Notes: a model not told the origin generated them from the letters alone. A DNA stretch of 51,077 nt from Clostridia bacterium (GCA_017435865.1 JAFSEF010000124.1:1-51077); one strand, 5' to 3'. Shown: positions 8,077 through 15,755, numbered from the stretch's first letter. A program made the numbers and translations.

Positions 8077-8608
8077 ACAGTGGGATCTTCTGAATGCTGA
8101 CCGCATTCCGACAGGGGAAGTGTTTGACCGCAAAGACACCATCATCCCCGGACAGTTGCACACGGTCGTGCACATCTGCATTTTTAATGAGCAAAACGAG
8201 CTGCTTATCCAGCATCGTGTTGACAACAAAGCCTGCTGGGGCGGATTGTGGGATCTTTCCGCAGGCGGCAGTGCATTAAGCGGTGAAACGAGCCGTCAGG
8301 CGGCAAGCCGCGAAACCAAAGAAGAACTCGGACTTGATATAGATTTTACGAATCACCGTCCGCACCTGACCGTCAATTTTGATTGCGGATTTGATGATAA
8401 TTATATTGTCCGTATTAAAAACCCGGACATTGCAAGCCTTCATTTGCAAGCGGAAGAGGTGCAGAATGCACGCTTTGCATCTCTTGACGAAATTCTTGCC
8501 ATGATCGACAACGGCACTTTTGTTCCGTATCGCAAAAATTATATCCGACTGCTGTTTGATTTTGCAAATGAACCCGCATTCCCCGTCAAAAACAACCTGC
8601 AGGCATAA
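8069..8608 (+). CDS. Nudix hydrolase (IDI/YfcD-like)
   Basis: 179 residues. The start overlaps the end of the upstream glycosidase gene by 8 bp, implying translational coupling. The opening WDLLNADRIPTGEVFDR and HTVVHICIFN are like the Nudix proteins related to isopentenyl-diphosphate isomerase and YfcD. The Nudix box occupies residues 67-89 (G-x5-E-x7-RE-x2-EE-x-G), with every metal-ligand Glu present and Thr83 at the first hydrophobic position. The reaction is Mg-dependent hydrolysis of a nucleoside-diphosphate-linked compound; the substrate is unknown. Being last in a run of glycosidases, it may act on a sugar or cofactor diphosphate, which is only an inference. Confidence 0.85.
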   Translation: MAEQWDLLNADRIPTGEVFDRKDTIIPGQLHTVVHICIFNEQNELLIQHRVDNKACWGGLWDLSAGGSALSGETSRQAASRETKEELGLDIDFTNHRPHLTVNFDCGFDDNYIVRIKNPDIASLHLQAEEVQNARFASLDEILAMIDNGTFVPYRKNYIRLLFDFANEPAFPVKNNLQA

Positions 8609-8625
8609 AAACAAAATTAAAATGA

Positions 8626-8667
8626 AAAAGGATTCATCAGAAGACAAAAGCTGATGAATCCTTTTTT
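8626..8667. terminator. Bidirectional intrinsic terminator
   Basis: AAAAGGATTCATCAG (8626-8640) and CTGATGAATCCTTTT (8651-8665) form a perfect 15-bp stem with a 10-base loop and T runs on both strands. It separates the Nudix gene from the convergent XRE regulator. Confidence 0.9.
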
Positions 8668-8986
8668 ATTTTATAAGATCAATTCCGTTGCGGATCAGAT
8701 CTTTCATTTTCGGTATTTTTTCTTCCGGAACACTTTGCAAAAGAAGAAGCGTTGACTGCCATTGATGATCTGTGTTTTCACCTTTTATGAGATAATCGAG
8801 GCTGACATCAAAAATAGTGCTCAAATGAATAAGATTTTCAATGGATAAACCGGCAATTCCGCGCTCGACTTCGCTGAAATGCTTAACGGAAATCCCCAGT
8901 GTTTCGGACAAGTTTTCCTGTGTCAATCGCAATTCCGTTCTTTTTTCTTTGATGCGTTTTCCCATTTCTTTTTTGTAATTTTGCAT
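8666..8986 (-). CDS. XRE-family transcriptional regulator
   Basis: 106 residues from ATG 8986, with AGGTGAG just upstream. An open frame extends further but has no better site. A helix-turn-helix of the Cro/C1 type covers residues 8-62: IKEKRTELRLTQENLSETLG, then ISVKHFSEVERGIAGLSIENL, then the usual FDVSLDYLIKGE. The C-terminal 35 residues (VPEEKIPKMKDLIRNGIDLI) resemble the helical tail of short chromosomal XRE regulators. Its stop codon falls in the shared terminator. It is divergent from the LRR gene, with inverted GTTTAGTTT/AAACTAAAC sites between them, so it may control itself and that gene. Confidence 0.88.
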   Translation of the reverse strand: MQNYKKEMGKRIKEKRTELRLTQENLSETLGISVKHFSEVERGIAGLSIENLIHLSTIFDVSLDYLIKGENTDHQWQSTLLLLQSVPEEKIPKMKDLIRNGIDLIK

Positions 8987-9005
8987 TTTCTCACCTGACC
9001 TCACC

Positions 9006-9092
9006 AAACCTATTCCGTTTAGTTTATCACAACATAAAAAGTATAAAAACAAGGTAAAAGGTGTTGACAAACTAAACCTTATATGTTATGTT
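9006..9092 (+). promoter_or_regulatory. Promoter of the LRR gene with candidate XRE operator repeats
   Basis: TTGACA at 9064-9069, a 17-bp spacer and TATGTT at 9087-9092. The spacer begins with AAACTAAAC (9069-9077). Its inverted partner GTTTAGTTT lies at 9017-9025, and AAAC-N7-GTTT lies at 9006-9020. The sites sit between the divergent regulator and LRR genes. The promoter is fairly clear; the operator assignment is inferred. Confidence 0.5.
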
Positions 9093-9187
9093 TTATATGA
9101 ATTTGTTTTATTTTTGCAAATTCAATGAATAATATTCGGAAAAGTGATTTTTGTTTTTTCCGGAAAAGAAAGGGAGTAGGTTGAAAA

Positions 9188-11587
9188 ATGAAACAAACAG
9201 CCAAAAAAGCATTTACCTGCATTTTGGTGGTTGTCATGCTGTTGACTGCCGCACCTTTTGCAGGATTCGGAGGTGACCTGCATTTTTTGCAGGCAGATTC
9301 TGCCGGTGCTTTCAGCACCGGTGCCCGGGCAACCGAAGCAGTTTTGACCGGCAGCTGCGGCCCGTATGTAAACTATGTTTTTGACAGCGAGGGGACGCTC
9401 ACTATTTCCGGTACGGGTGCGATGACGGGGTATATGTTGTGGGAGAATATGCCAGAGTCAGTTATAAGTGTAGTTATTGAAAACGGCGTTACAAGCATTG
9501 GGGATAATGCGTTTGCCGGTTGCACCACACTGACATCTGTTACCATTGCTGCTACTGTGATTGAGATCGGAACTAGGGCGTTTGAAAATTGTTCTTCGTT
9601 ATCCTCTGTCATCTTTGCAGAAAACAGCCAATTGACAAAAATCAATACGGCAGCATTTCACAATTGTATTGCGCTGACTTCCATCAATGTTCCGGATGCA
9701 GAATGGTTGGGATATAATGTGTTTGAAAATACGCCTTGTGGTGAGTATGATGCAAGTGGTGTGCGGTATGTAGGCAATCATCTGATTTCAGCACCGGATT
9801 CCATCCGCGGTTCCTATTCCATCAGACCCGGCACAAAAACAATTGGCCATTCTGCATTTTCTAATAGTCGCTTCGAGTCGGTTGTCATTCCTCAAAGTGT
9901 GACACAGATCGGGGAATATGCGTTCTGGGAGTGTACAATCATGAAGTATGTTTCCCTACCGGACAGTGTAAAATACATCGGATCAGGAGCGTTTTACAAT
10001 ATCTCTAAAAATTGTATCTACGAACAAGCATACGAGTTGGTAAATGGTATAGTTTATATCGGTAATCATGTGGTTGACTTCTGGGGTGCGGAAGATCGCA
10101 CCTCATATTCTATCCGCCCCGGTACAAAAACAATTGCCGATTCTGCATTTGCAAATTCATCATCAATAAAAAGTATCAGCATCCCCTCCGGTCTGACACA
10201 TATGGGTGATTTTGTATTCAATGGTTGTACTTCGCTTGCCACAGTTTCCATTTCTGCCGGTGTGACGAGCATTGGCCGTAATGCATTCACTGATTGCAGT
10301 GCACTTACATCTATTAACATCCCGGAAAGTGTAACAAGTATAGGCGAGTACGCATTCAGTCATTGCAGTTCACTTACATCTATTAACATCCCGGACAGCA
10401 TAACAAGTATTAACGATGGCGCATTTAGTGGTTGCAGTTCGCTTGTATCCATTGACATTCCTGACAGTGTAACAAGTATTGGTTCCTTTGCATTCGAGGA
10501 CTGCAGTTCTCTTGTATCAATTGATATCCCTGATGGTGTTACAAGTATTGATACCGCTGTATTCTATGGTTGCAGTTCGCTGACCTCGTTCACTATTTCG
10601 GACAGCGTCACAAGTATTGGTGCATCTGCGTTCAGAGATTGCTCTGCGCTGACCTCTATTGTCATTCCTGTTAATGTGAAGTACATCGATAGGTATGCAT
10701 TTGATGATTGTGATTCGCTGAAAACGATCATCATTTTGAATCCGGATTGTGTGATATACGACAGTAAATACACAATCGCTGAAACAGCCACCATAGTTGG
10801 TTGGGGACCCTCCACAGCAAAAGACTATGCGGAAAAATATGATCGCAAATTCTTGTTGATTACCATCGGTAGTGGTCATATCCCCGGTGATGAAGCAACC
10901 TGCACCGAAGATCAGGTCTGTGTCATTTGCGGTGAAACGCTTGAAGAAAAACTCGGTCACGATTATGCATGCATTGTAACGGTCAATCCCACCTGTTCAA
11001 AAGCAGGTGTAAAAACATATACCTGTGAAAACTGTGGTGATGTTTATACCGAATCCATTGATGATCAGCCCGACCATACCCCCGGTGCTGCGGTGATTGA
11101 AAACAAGCGCAATGCAACCTGTACTGTAAACGGTTCTTACGACAGCGTTGTTTATTGTACGGTTTGCGGAACAAAACTCAGCACATCGCACTATACAATC
11201 GTGGCGAGCCATGATGAGGAAATTATTCCTGCTGTTGCTGCCACTTGTACCGAAACGGGTCTGACTGAAGGCAAAAAGTGTTCAAAATGCTTTGAAACGC
11301 TGGTGGAACAGGAAATAATTGAAAAAATTGCACATAATGAAGTGAAAGTGAATGAAAAAGCCCCCACGGCTACCGAAAACGGCTATTCGGGCGATACCAT
11401 CTGTTCTGTCTGCGGTGAACAGCTTGCAACCGGTGAGATTATCCCTGCCACCGGTGAAGAAACTGTAACTTGTGACCATATGTGTCACAAAGACGGCATC
11501 ATGGGCTTTTTCTGGAAAATTATCCGTCTGTTTTGGAAGTTGTTCAAAATGAATCCCGTTTGCGAATGCGGAGCAGCACACTATTAA
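9188..11587 (+). CDS. Secreted BspA-type leucine-rich-repeat (LRR_5) protein with Cys-rich C-terminal modules
   Basis: 799 residues. A signal peptide covers about 1-33 (basic start, hydrophobic core, Ala-rich end). Residues about 60-560 are LRR_5 repeats of about 23 residues with the consensus F-x-x-CSSLTSI-x-IPDSVTSIG-x-x-AF, the most regular being between 350 and 500. From about 575 there are several modules, each with a Cys-x2-Cys and ATCTE-type starts (VCVICGETLEEKLGHDY, TYTCENCGDVY, YCTVCGTKL, CSKCFETL, CSVCGEQL). The last 40 residues form an amphipathic aromatic/Lys helix framed by CDHMCHKDG and CECGAAHY, a tail I associate with many Clostridia surface proteins. LRR_5 proteins are mostly surface adhesins. 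The ribosome binding site is AAAGGGAG. It probably sits at the cell surface, but its ligand is unknown. Confidence 0.85.
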   Translation: MKQTAKKAFTCILVVVMLLTAAPFAGFGGDLHFLQADSAGAFSTGARATEAVLTGSCGPYVNYVFDSEGTLTISGTGAMTGYMLWENMPESVISVVIENGVTSIGDNAFAGCTTLTSVTIAATVIEIGTRAFENCSSLSSVIFAENSQLTKINTAAFHNCIALTSINVPDAEWLGYNVFENTPCGEYDASGVRYVGNHLISAPDSIRGSYSIRPGTKTIGHSAFSNSRFESVVIPQSVTQIGEYAFWECTIMKYVSLPDSVKYIGSGAFYNISKNCIYEQAYELVNGIVYIGNHVVDFWGAEDRTSYSIRPGTKTIADSAFANSSSIKSISIPSGLTHMGDFVFNGCTSLATVSISAGVTSIGRNAFTDCSALTSINIPESVTSIGEYAFSHCSSLTSINIPDSITSINDGAFSGCSSLVSIDIPDSVTSIGSFAFEDCSSLVSIDIPDGVTSIDTAVFYGCSSLTSFTISDSVTSIGASAFRDCSALTSIVIPVNVKYIDRYAFDDCDSLKTIIILNPDCVIYDSKYTIAETATIVGWGPSTAKDYAEKYDRKFLLITIGSGHIPGDEATCTEDQVCVICGETLEEKLGHDYACIVTVNPTCSKAGVKTYTCENCGDVYTESIDDQPDHTPGAAVIENKRNATCTVNGSYDSVVYCTVCGTKLSTSHYTIVASHDEEIIPAVAATCTETGLTEGKKCSKCFETLVEQEIIEKIAHNEVKVNEKAPTATENGYSGDTICSVCGEQLATGEIIPATGEETVTCDHMCHKDGIMGFFWKIIRLFWKLFKMNPVCECGAAHY
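10255..10660 (+). repeat. Tandem 69-bp repeats encoding LRR_5 units
   Basis: Successive 69-bp units share versions of GTAACAAGTATTGG and TGCAGTTCGCTTACATC, encoding 23-residue LRR units. The copies have diverged in third positions, so they are protein-level repeats inside the LRR gene, but close enough to recombine. Confidence 0.7.
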
Positions 11588-11608
11588 AATCATAAGTATA
11601 TAAAAAAT

Positions 11609-11643
11609 ACCGTCGGAATTTGCACATTCCGGCGGTGTTTTTA
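11609..11643. terminator. Terminator shared by LRR gene and the - strand operon
   Basis: ACCGTCGGAAT (11609-11619) pairs with ATTCCGGCGGT (11626-11636), followed by GTTTTT. Reading the other way, an A run upstream (11602-11607) provides the T run for the chromate-transporter operon. Confidence 0.85.
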
Positions 11644-11664
11644 ACATATTTTGTTGTTTTTTTG

Positions 11665-12228
11665 TTACAGCTTCAGCAGAATGCCTGCAACGGCGGCGAT
11701 GAGGATGAACACCGTCGGGTGGATTTTTTTGAGGAACTTCTGTCCGAGGAAGATAGCAACCGCAAGCAGCATGGCTTTCCACAAAAAAGCAACCGACCAA
11801 TCGCCTGCGAGCATTGCATCGGTGTTGAAAAACGTCGGAATCGCAACACCGAGTCCGGCCATGGCAATCAGAGCCATTGATGCGGGACGAAGACCCGTGA
11901 ATGCGTTTTGCATCAGGGGACTTGTTTTGAATTTGTCAATGAATTTTGCAACAAGCATAATTGTAATAACGGCAGGTGCGGTCAGTGCCGCAACGCTGAC
12001 AATGCTGCCGAATACACCGCCTGTGAGAAAGCCTGCGTAGGTCGCCATATTGACACCGATGGCACCGGGTGTGGATTCGGCAACCGCGATCATGGTGGAT
12101 ACATCCTCCACCGTAAACCATCCGCGGGTGGTTGCCATGTCGTTCAGAAACGGCAGAGTCGCAAGACCGCCGCCGACGGCAAGAAGACCTGTTTTGAAGA
12201 ATTCATAGAACAAAAGGAGATAGGTCAT
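11665..12228 (-). CDS. Chromate transporter family, half-size subunit (C-terminal-type)
   Basis: 187 residues with about five to six membrane helices. The family pattern is visible: FFKTGLLAVGGGLATLPFL near the N-terminus (residues 10-28), then ESTPGAIGVNMATYAGFLTGG, the Pro-Gly motif of the CHR family. Full-length ChrA proteins carry two such halves fused; here they are separate adjacent genes. Each half has one CHR domain, and the pair is expected to form the transporter together. Family members export chromate or related oxyanions, but in gut Clostridia without chromate exposure the natural substrate is unclear. It overlaps the partner gene by 4 bp (ATGA) and is the last gene of the operon. 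Confidence 0.9.
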   Translation of the reverse strand: MTYLLLFYEFFKTGLLAVGGGLATLPFLNDMATTRGWFTVEDVSTMIAVAESTPGAIGVNMATYAGFLTGGVFGSIVSVAALTAPAVITIMLVAKFIDKFKTSPLMQNAFTGLRPASMALIAMAGLGVAIPTFFNTDAMLAGDWSVAFLWKAMLLAVAIFLGQKFLKKIHPTVFILIAAVAGILLKL

Positions 12229-12815
12229 TGTGTATTTCCTCCTTTTGCTTTTTTCTGTTCTTTGATCTGTCCCGCAAGGATCCCCGTCAGGGCTGCTGCA
12301 ATGACAAGCACGGGCAGCGGAATGGAGAACGGCAAAAACTTGCCCAAAGCCGCAAGCAGAAATACAATAAAGAATATGACGAGTGAAAACGCATTTTTCA
12401 GTGTGCTTTTCCGCAGTTTCAGCAGGGTGTTGAGGATCAGTACGCAGACACAGACATTGATACCTGCCAGTGCGTGCTGCACATATTCGTTGTCCGAAAA
12501 ACCTTCCAGAAATACGCTGATGACGAGAATAATCATCAACGGCACAAGCTCAAAACCGATGGATGCGGAAATTGCACCAAGCAGTCCTGCCTTGCTTCTG
12601 CCTATGAATGTCGAAACATTCAGTGCGATGATGCCGGGAGTACACTGACCGATGGCATAATAGTCGGTCAGGTCTTCGTCGGTGACCCATTTTCTTTTTT
12701 CAACAAGCTCTCTTTGCAGAATGGGAAGCATTGCGTAACCGCCGCCGAAGGTCATGGCACCGACACGCAGAAAAACCCAGAATAGCTCTGCCAGTGTTTT
12801 TAATTTTTCTTTCAT
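12225..12815 (-). CDS. Chromate transporter family, half-size subunit (N-terminal-type)
   Basis: 196 residues, about five to six membrane helices and a basic C-terminus (KEQKKAKGG). The N-terminal WVFLRVGAMTFGGGYAMLPI and IGQCTPGIIALNVSTFIG are the CHR-domain signatures. It pairs with the following half-size gene, with which it overlaps by 4 bp, and overlaps the upstream ComF gene by 4 bp, so all three are translationally coupled. The function is anion export across the cytoplasmic membrane by family; specificity is not shown. It contains a Cys-rich helix, INVCVCVLILNTL, near residue 120, unlike its partner. Confidence 0.9.
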   Translation of the reverse strand: MKEKLKTLAELFWVFLRVGAMTFGGGYAMLPILQRELVEKRKWVTDEDLTDYYAIGQCTPGIIALNVSTFIGRSKAGLLGAISASIGFELVPLMIILVISVFLEGFSDNEYVQHALAGINVCVCVLILNTLLKLRKSTLKNAFSLVIFFIVFLLAALGKFLPFSIPLPVLVIAAALTGILAGQIKEQKKAKGGNTQ

Positions 12816-13540
12816 ATGATCATCTGTTTGTGCGACGGTGCTCTTGCAATGCAGATTCCCCGCACTTCCTTTGCTCCGAAAATAAGTAGTGTTTTGGCTG
12901 CTTCGTGCAGTGTGCTGCCGGTAGTTGTGATATCATCGGCAAGCAGAATGGTTTTGTCTTTGATCTGCTCTTCCGATTCGGCAGGCAGATCGTATATGCC
13001 TGTCAGGTTACCGTGTCGTAGAAATGCGGACAAGGTATGTTGCCGTGGGGTTTCATGTGTTTTTACAAGCAGCGGTTTGCAGGGAATGCCGAGTTTTTCG
13101 GATAACGCTTGTGCAAACACTTCTGCCTGGTTGTATCCGCGATCTCTGACCGCTTTTTCAGTCATGGGTATGAATGTGATCATGTCAATTCCGTCGGCAT
13201 TGTTGCTGTCCATCAGGTATTTTGCCGCAACGGCTGCATACGGAACCGCCATTTGCGGACGGTTACCGAATTTGAACCGCTGTACCTGTTTGCGAAGATC
13301 ACCTTCGTACAGAAAAGGAGCGAGCACGCAGGTCAGAAACGGTTCAGGCTCACACAGGCAGTCTTTGAGCTTTTGTCCGCAGCCTTTGCAGAATTTGCCG
13401 TCGGGCACCCGCAGTATTTTCGGCAGACAAAAGGAACAAATCTGTTTGCCGGGATCCACCGTGTGACCGCAGACACAGCACCTTGACGGGAAGAATGCAA
13501 AGCTGATCAGTTTTGCAAATGCTTTGACTTTTGTGTTCAT
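12812..13540 (-). CDS. ComF family protein (phosphoribosyltransferase fold with zinc fingers)
   Basis: 242 residues. N-terminal double zinc finger: CCVC at 21-24 with C35-x2-C38, then CKGC at 51-54 with C61-x-C63. The phosphoribosyltransferase domain includes FIPMTEKAVRDRGYNQAEVFA (123-143) and the PRPP-binding loop ILLADDITTTGST (198-210). ComFC/GntX proteins support DNA uptake and recombination in naturally transformable bacteria; many non-competent species also keep one, of unclear role. The length is normal (about 220-250). It overlaps Maf upstream and the transporter downstream by 4 bp each. Confidence 0.92.
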   Translation of the reverse strand: MNTKVKAFAKLISFAFFPSRCCVCGHTVDPGKQICSFCLPKILRVPDGKFCKGCGQKLKDCLCEPEPFLTCVLAPFLYEGDLRKQVQRFKFGNRPQMAVPYAAVAAKYLMDSNNADGIDMITFIPMTEKAVRDRGYNQAEVFAQALSEKLGIPCKPLLVKTHETPRQHTLSAFLRHGNLTGIYDLPAESEEQIKDKTILLADDITTTGSTLHEAAKTLLIFGAKEVRGICIARAPSHKQMII

Positions 13541-14097
13541 TGTATTCCGAATGCCTGCAGTTCACGCACACAACGGGCAAGCGGCAAACCGACCACGTTG
13601 GAATAATCACCGCTTATTTTCTCGACCAGTACCACACCTTTGCTCTGGATGCCGTAGCTGCCTGCTTTGTCCATCGGATCTCCCGTAGCGACATAGTTTT
13701 TGATTTCTTCTTCCGTCAGTGTATAAAATGTGACGTCGGTTTTGCTGACAAAGCTTTTTCTTTTGCCGTTGCCCGTGATACACACACCGGTCATAACCGT
13801 GTGCGTCTGCCCCGATAACATACGAAGCATATTGCAGGCATCTTCTTCGTCAACAGGCTTGCCGAGGATGTTTCCCTGTGCCACAACAACAGTGTCGGCT
13901 GCAAGGACGATGTCCTCCGGTTTACACAGCGGTACAACCGCATCCGCCTTTTGTTCGGCAAGCAGCTGTACGGTCTGCTCGGCTGAAAGACCGTCGGGAA
14001 CGTTTTCGTCACAGCCGGAAACCCGTACTTCAAAGGAAAGCCCTGCAAGGGTCAGTAATTCTTTTCTTCGCGGTGATTGAGATGCAAGATAAAACAT
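13537..14097 (-). CDS. maf: Maf-type nucleoside triphosphate pyrophosphatase
   Basis: 186 residues, normal for the family. The N-terminal LASQSPRRKELL (residues 4-15) is the Maf signature. It is followed by AADTVVV, with the catalytic Asp and the YhdE-type pattern, and the C-terminal AGSYGIQSKG and SGDYSNVVGLPL. Maf enzymes hydrolyse dTTP/UTP or modified pyrimidine NTPs to the monophosphate and pyrophosphate, as house-cleaning; in Bacillus, overproduction blocks septation. It lies 9 bp after the nucleosidase gene and overlaps the ComF gene by 4 bp, inside the six-gene operon. Confidence 0.95.
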   Translation of the reverse strand: MFYLASQSPRRKELLTLAGLSFEVRVSGCDENVPDGLSAEQTVQLLAEQKADAVVPLCKPEDIVLAADTVVVAQGNILGKPVDEEDACNMLRMLSGQTHTVMTGVCITGNGKRKSFVSKTDVTFYTLTEEEIKNYVATGDPMDKAGSYGIQSKGVVLVEKISGDYSNVVGLPLARCVRELQAFGIQ

Positions 14098-14106
14098 AGT
14101 CTGTCC

Positions 14107-14787
14107 TCAGATATTCTGTGTCACTTTGAGGATCATTTTTGCAAGATCCTCGGGTTGTGCGTTGTTGACTGCCGTGTAGGTTTCTGCCGAAGCATCATCC
14201 GCAGAGTCGGACATCTGACGAAGACTCAGAAACGGTACGCCTGCACACTTGCAGACCGAGGCAACGGCACCTGTTTCCATGTCAAAAGCATTGATGGCGA
14301 ATGTGTCTTTGAAGAAATCTTTTTTGATCGGGTCGGCCAGGAAAAGGTCACCGCAACCAAAAGCAGCGGTTCTGACACCCAACACGTTCTGTGCCTTTGC
14401 AAGCAAGTCTTTGTCTGCTTCGTGAAGCCAGTCTTTGGATGGGTTTTCACCCTGTTTTCTGCCGATGGCGGTCAGGTCAAAATCGCATTCGACAAACGAT
14501 GCACCGAGGGCAATTTCACCTTCATGCAAACCCGACACTGCACCGGAAAGACCGATGTTGAAAATGTAATCCGCTTTTTCGTCTGCAATCAGAAAAGCGG
14601 CGGCTGTTGCGGCTGCAACCTTGCCGATACCGCAGGAAACGGCAGCAATACGGCAGTCATTGACCGTCACCTCTGCACACGGACGGGTTCTGAATGTGCC
14701 TTCCTTGACTTCGCCGTACGTTGCGGCAACACGCAAAAAGGGGAGATATTCGTATTCGTCTGCAATGACAAGTCCTATTGTTTTCAT
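14107..14787 (-). CDS. 5'-methylthioadenosine/S-adenosylhomocysteine nucleosidase-like protein
   Basis: 226 residues of the purine nucleoside phosphorylase type 1 (PNP_UDP) family. The N-terminal IGLVIADEYEYLPFL carries the Glu region of MTA/SAH nucleosidase (E11 or E13). The middle shows GIGKVAAATAAAFLI and NIGLSGAV. FDMETGAVA (168-176) has the ribose-binding Met-Glu pair, and RQMSDSADD (190-198) holds the base-contacting Asp194. This pattern means hydrolysis of an adenosine-type nucleoside, most likely MTA/SAH or 5'-deoxyadenosine. A futalosine hydrolase role is less likely but not excluded. It sits 3 bp after the TSCPD gene in the - strand operon. Confidence 0.85.
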   Translation of the reverse strand: MKTIGLVIADEYEYLPFLRVAATYGEVKEGTFRTRPCAEVTVNDCRIAAVSCGIGKVAAATAAAFLIADEKADYIFNIGLSGAVSGLHEGEIALGASFVECDFDLTAIGRKQGENPSKDWLHEADKDLLAKAQNVLGVRTAAFGCGDLFLADPIKKDFFKDTFAINAFDMETGAVASVCKCAGVPFLSLRQMSDSADDASAETYTAVNNAQPEDLAKMILKVTQNI

Positions 14788-14790
14788 TTT

Positions 14791-15051
14791 TTAACCCTCC
14801 GCTTTTGCAATCATTTCACGCAGAGCAATGCTGATCTGATCGGGACAGGATGTTTTTTTGAATCCGCATTTGATGCCTTCCATTCGTTCTGCGGCGTCCT
14901 GACAGCTCATGCCTTTCAGCAGTGCGGCAATGCCTTTGAGGTTACCGTCGCAACCGCCGACAATGCGGATATCCTGAATGATAAGATTATCGTCTGTTTC
15001 AATTTCAAAAAGGCGTGAACAGGTGCCCTTCGGGGTATATCTGTGTTTCAT
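14791..15051 (-). CDS. TSCPD domain protein (TIGR03905 type)
   Basis: 86 residues from ATG 15051 with AAAAGGAG upstream. The sequence fits the small stand-alone TSCPD family: CSRLFEIETDDNLI, GGCDGNLKGIAALLKGM and the name-giving KKTSCPDQIS (65-74). The same domain is found at the C-terminus of some ribonucleotide reductases, where its Cys residues bind zinc. The free-standing protein has no proven function. It is the first gene of the operon running down to the chromate transporters and has a promoter at 15082-15110. Confidence 0.9.
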   Translation of the reverse strand: MKHRYTPKGTCSRLFEIETDDNLIIQDIRIVGGCDGNLKGIAALLKGMSCQDAAERMEGIKCGFKKTSCPDQISIALREMIAKAEG

Positions 15052-15081
15052 GAGAAAACTCCTTTTTTTTGATATGCATAC

Positions 15082-15110
15082 ATATTAGCATGATTTTTTT
15101 CTGTTTTCAA
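15082..15110 (-). promoter_or_regulatory. Promoter of the six-gene - strand operon
   Basis: On the - strand, TTGAAA (15110-15105), a 17-bp spacer and TAATAT (15087-15082), 30 bp before the TSCPD start codon. Confidence 0.65.
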
Positions 15111-15153
15111 GATTCGCTTTGTGAATATCATATTTCAGTAGTTAAAAAAACAC

Positions 15154-15182
15154 TTGACAAGCGGAATAAAATATGGTAAAAA
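15154..15182 (+). promoter_or_regulatory. Promoter of the rimP-ribF operon
   Basis: TTGACA at 15154-15159, a 17-bp spacer and TAAAAA at 15177-15182. The -10 box is weak, but the position fits a leader of about 80 bases before rimP. Confidence 0.55.
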
Positions 15183-15207
15183 TAATTATAGTATATATGG
15201 TATTGAC

Positions 15208-15235
15208 AAATGAGTGGGGCGACCCGCTCATTTTT
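15208..15235 (+). promoter_or_regulatory. Leader hairpin upstream of rimP (possible attenuator)
   Basis: AAATGAGTGGG (15208-15218), a GCGA tetraloop and CCCGCTCATTT (15223-15233) followed by TTT, making a terminator-like stem in the 5' leader. Similar GTGGG/CCCAC hairpins before rimP are, from memory, common in Firmicutes. An ATG inside this stem is not a real start. Confidence 0.55.
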
Positions 15236-15269
15236 GTTGATACGGGCAAAAATTCCGGAGGTGACTGTT

Positions 15270-15755
15270 TTGGCAGAAAAGAAAAAAGGCAATACCGTTG
15301 AAACCGTCTGGGCGATCGCTCAACCGCTTGCAGAACAGCTCGGCCTGCTTTTGTGGGATGTGCGTTTCCTCAAGGAAGGTGCAAACTGGTATCTGCGTAT
15401 TATCATCGACAAAGAAGACGGTGTCGGCATTGATGATTGTGTCGCCATGAATGATGCACTCGATGCTCCGCTTGACGAAGCTGACCCCATTGATCAGTCC
15501 TACAATCTGCAGGTCTGCTCGGCAGGCATTGAACGTGAGCTTGTACGCGATTTTCACTTTGAAATGTTTATGGGTGCAGATATTATGGTCAAGCTTCCCA
15601 AAGCAGACGAAAGCGGCACCAAACTGCGTAAGGGCACACTCAAAGGCTATGACAACGGCGTGCTGACCGTCGGTTTTGAAGACGGAAGCGAACGCACCTA
15701 CGAAAAGAAAGAGTATACCCAGGTAAAGCTCGACGATTTCGAGGGTTTTAATTGA
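15270..15755 (+). CDS. rimP: Ribosome maturation factor RimP
   Basis: 161 residues if translation begins at TTG 15270, which sits 5 bases after a full GGAGGTGA (15257-15264). The only upstream ATG (15210) lies inside the leader hairpin. The N-terminal alpha/beta domain includes LGLLLWDVRFLKEGANWYLRIIID and the conserved VCSAGIERELVRDFHF; a C-terminal SH3-like barrel follows (LRKGTLKGYDNGVLTVGF). RimP binds the 30S subunit during maturation of the head around S12. It opens the operon and is followed 48 bp later by nusA. Confidence 0.95.
   Translation: MAEKKKGNTVETVWAIAQPLAEQLGLLLWDVRFLKEGANWYLRIIIDKEDGVGIDDCVAMNDALDAPLDEADPIDQSYNLQVCSAGIERELVRDFHFEMFMGADIMVKLPKADESGTKLRKGTLKGYDNGVLTVGFEDGSERTYEKKEYTQVKLDDFEGFN

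Noticed and set aside
5009-8229. Long antisense open frames opposite the GxGYxYP and GH78-like genes
   Set aside because: They show no family motifs and no ribosome binding sites. The + strand genes have both, so these are shadows.
8666-9070. Longer start for the XRE regulator at 9070
   Set aside because: The extra N-terminus reads through the putative promoter/operator region and has no ribosome binding site; ATG 8986 has AGGTGAG.
10255-10660. Regularly spaced DNA repeats resembling an array
   Set aside because: They are 23-residue LRR units of a coding gene with third-base divergence, not non-coding repeats.
13100-13500. Possible full competence locus next to the ComF gene
   Set aside because: No comFA, comEA or comEC gene is adjacent. 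ComF-family genes occur widely without competence.
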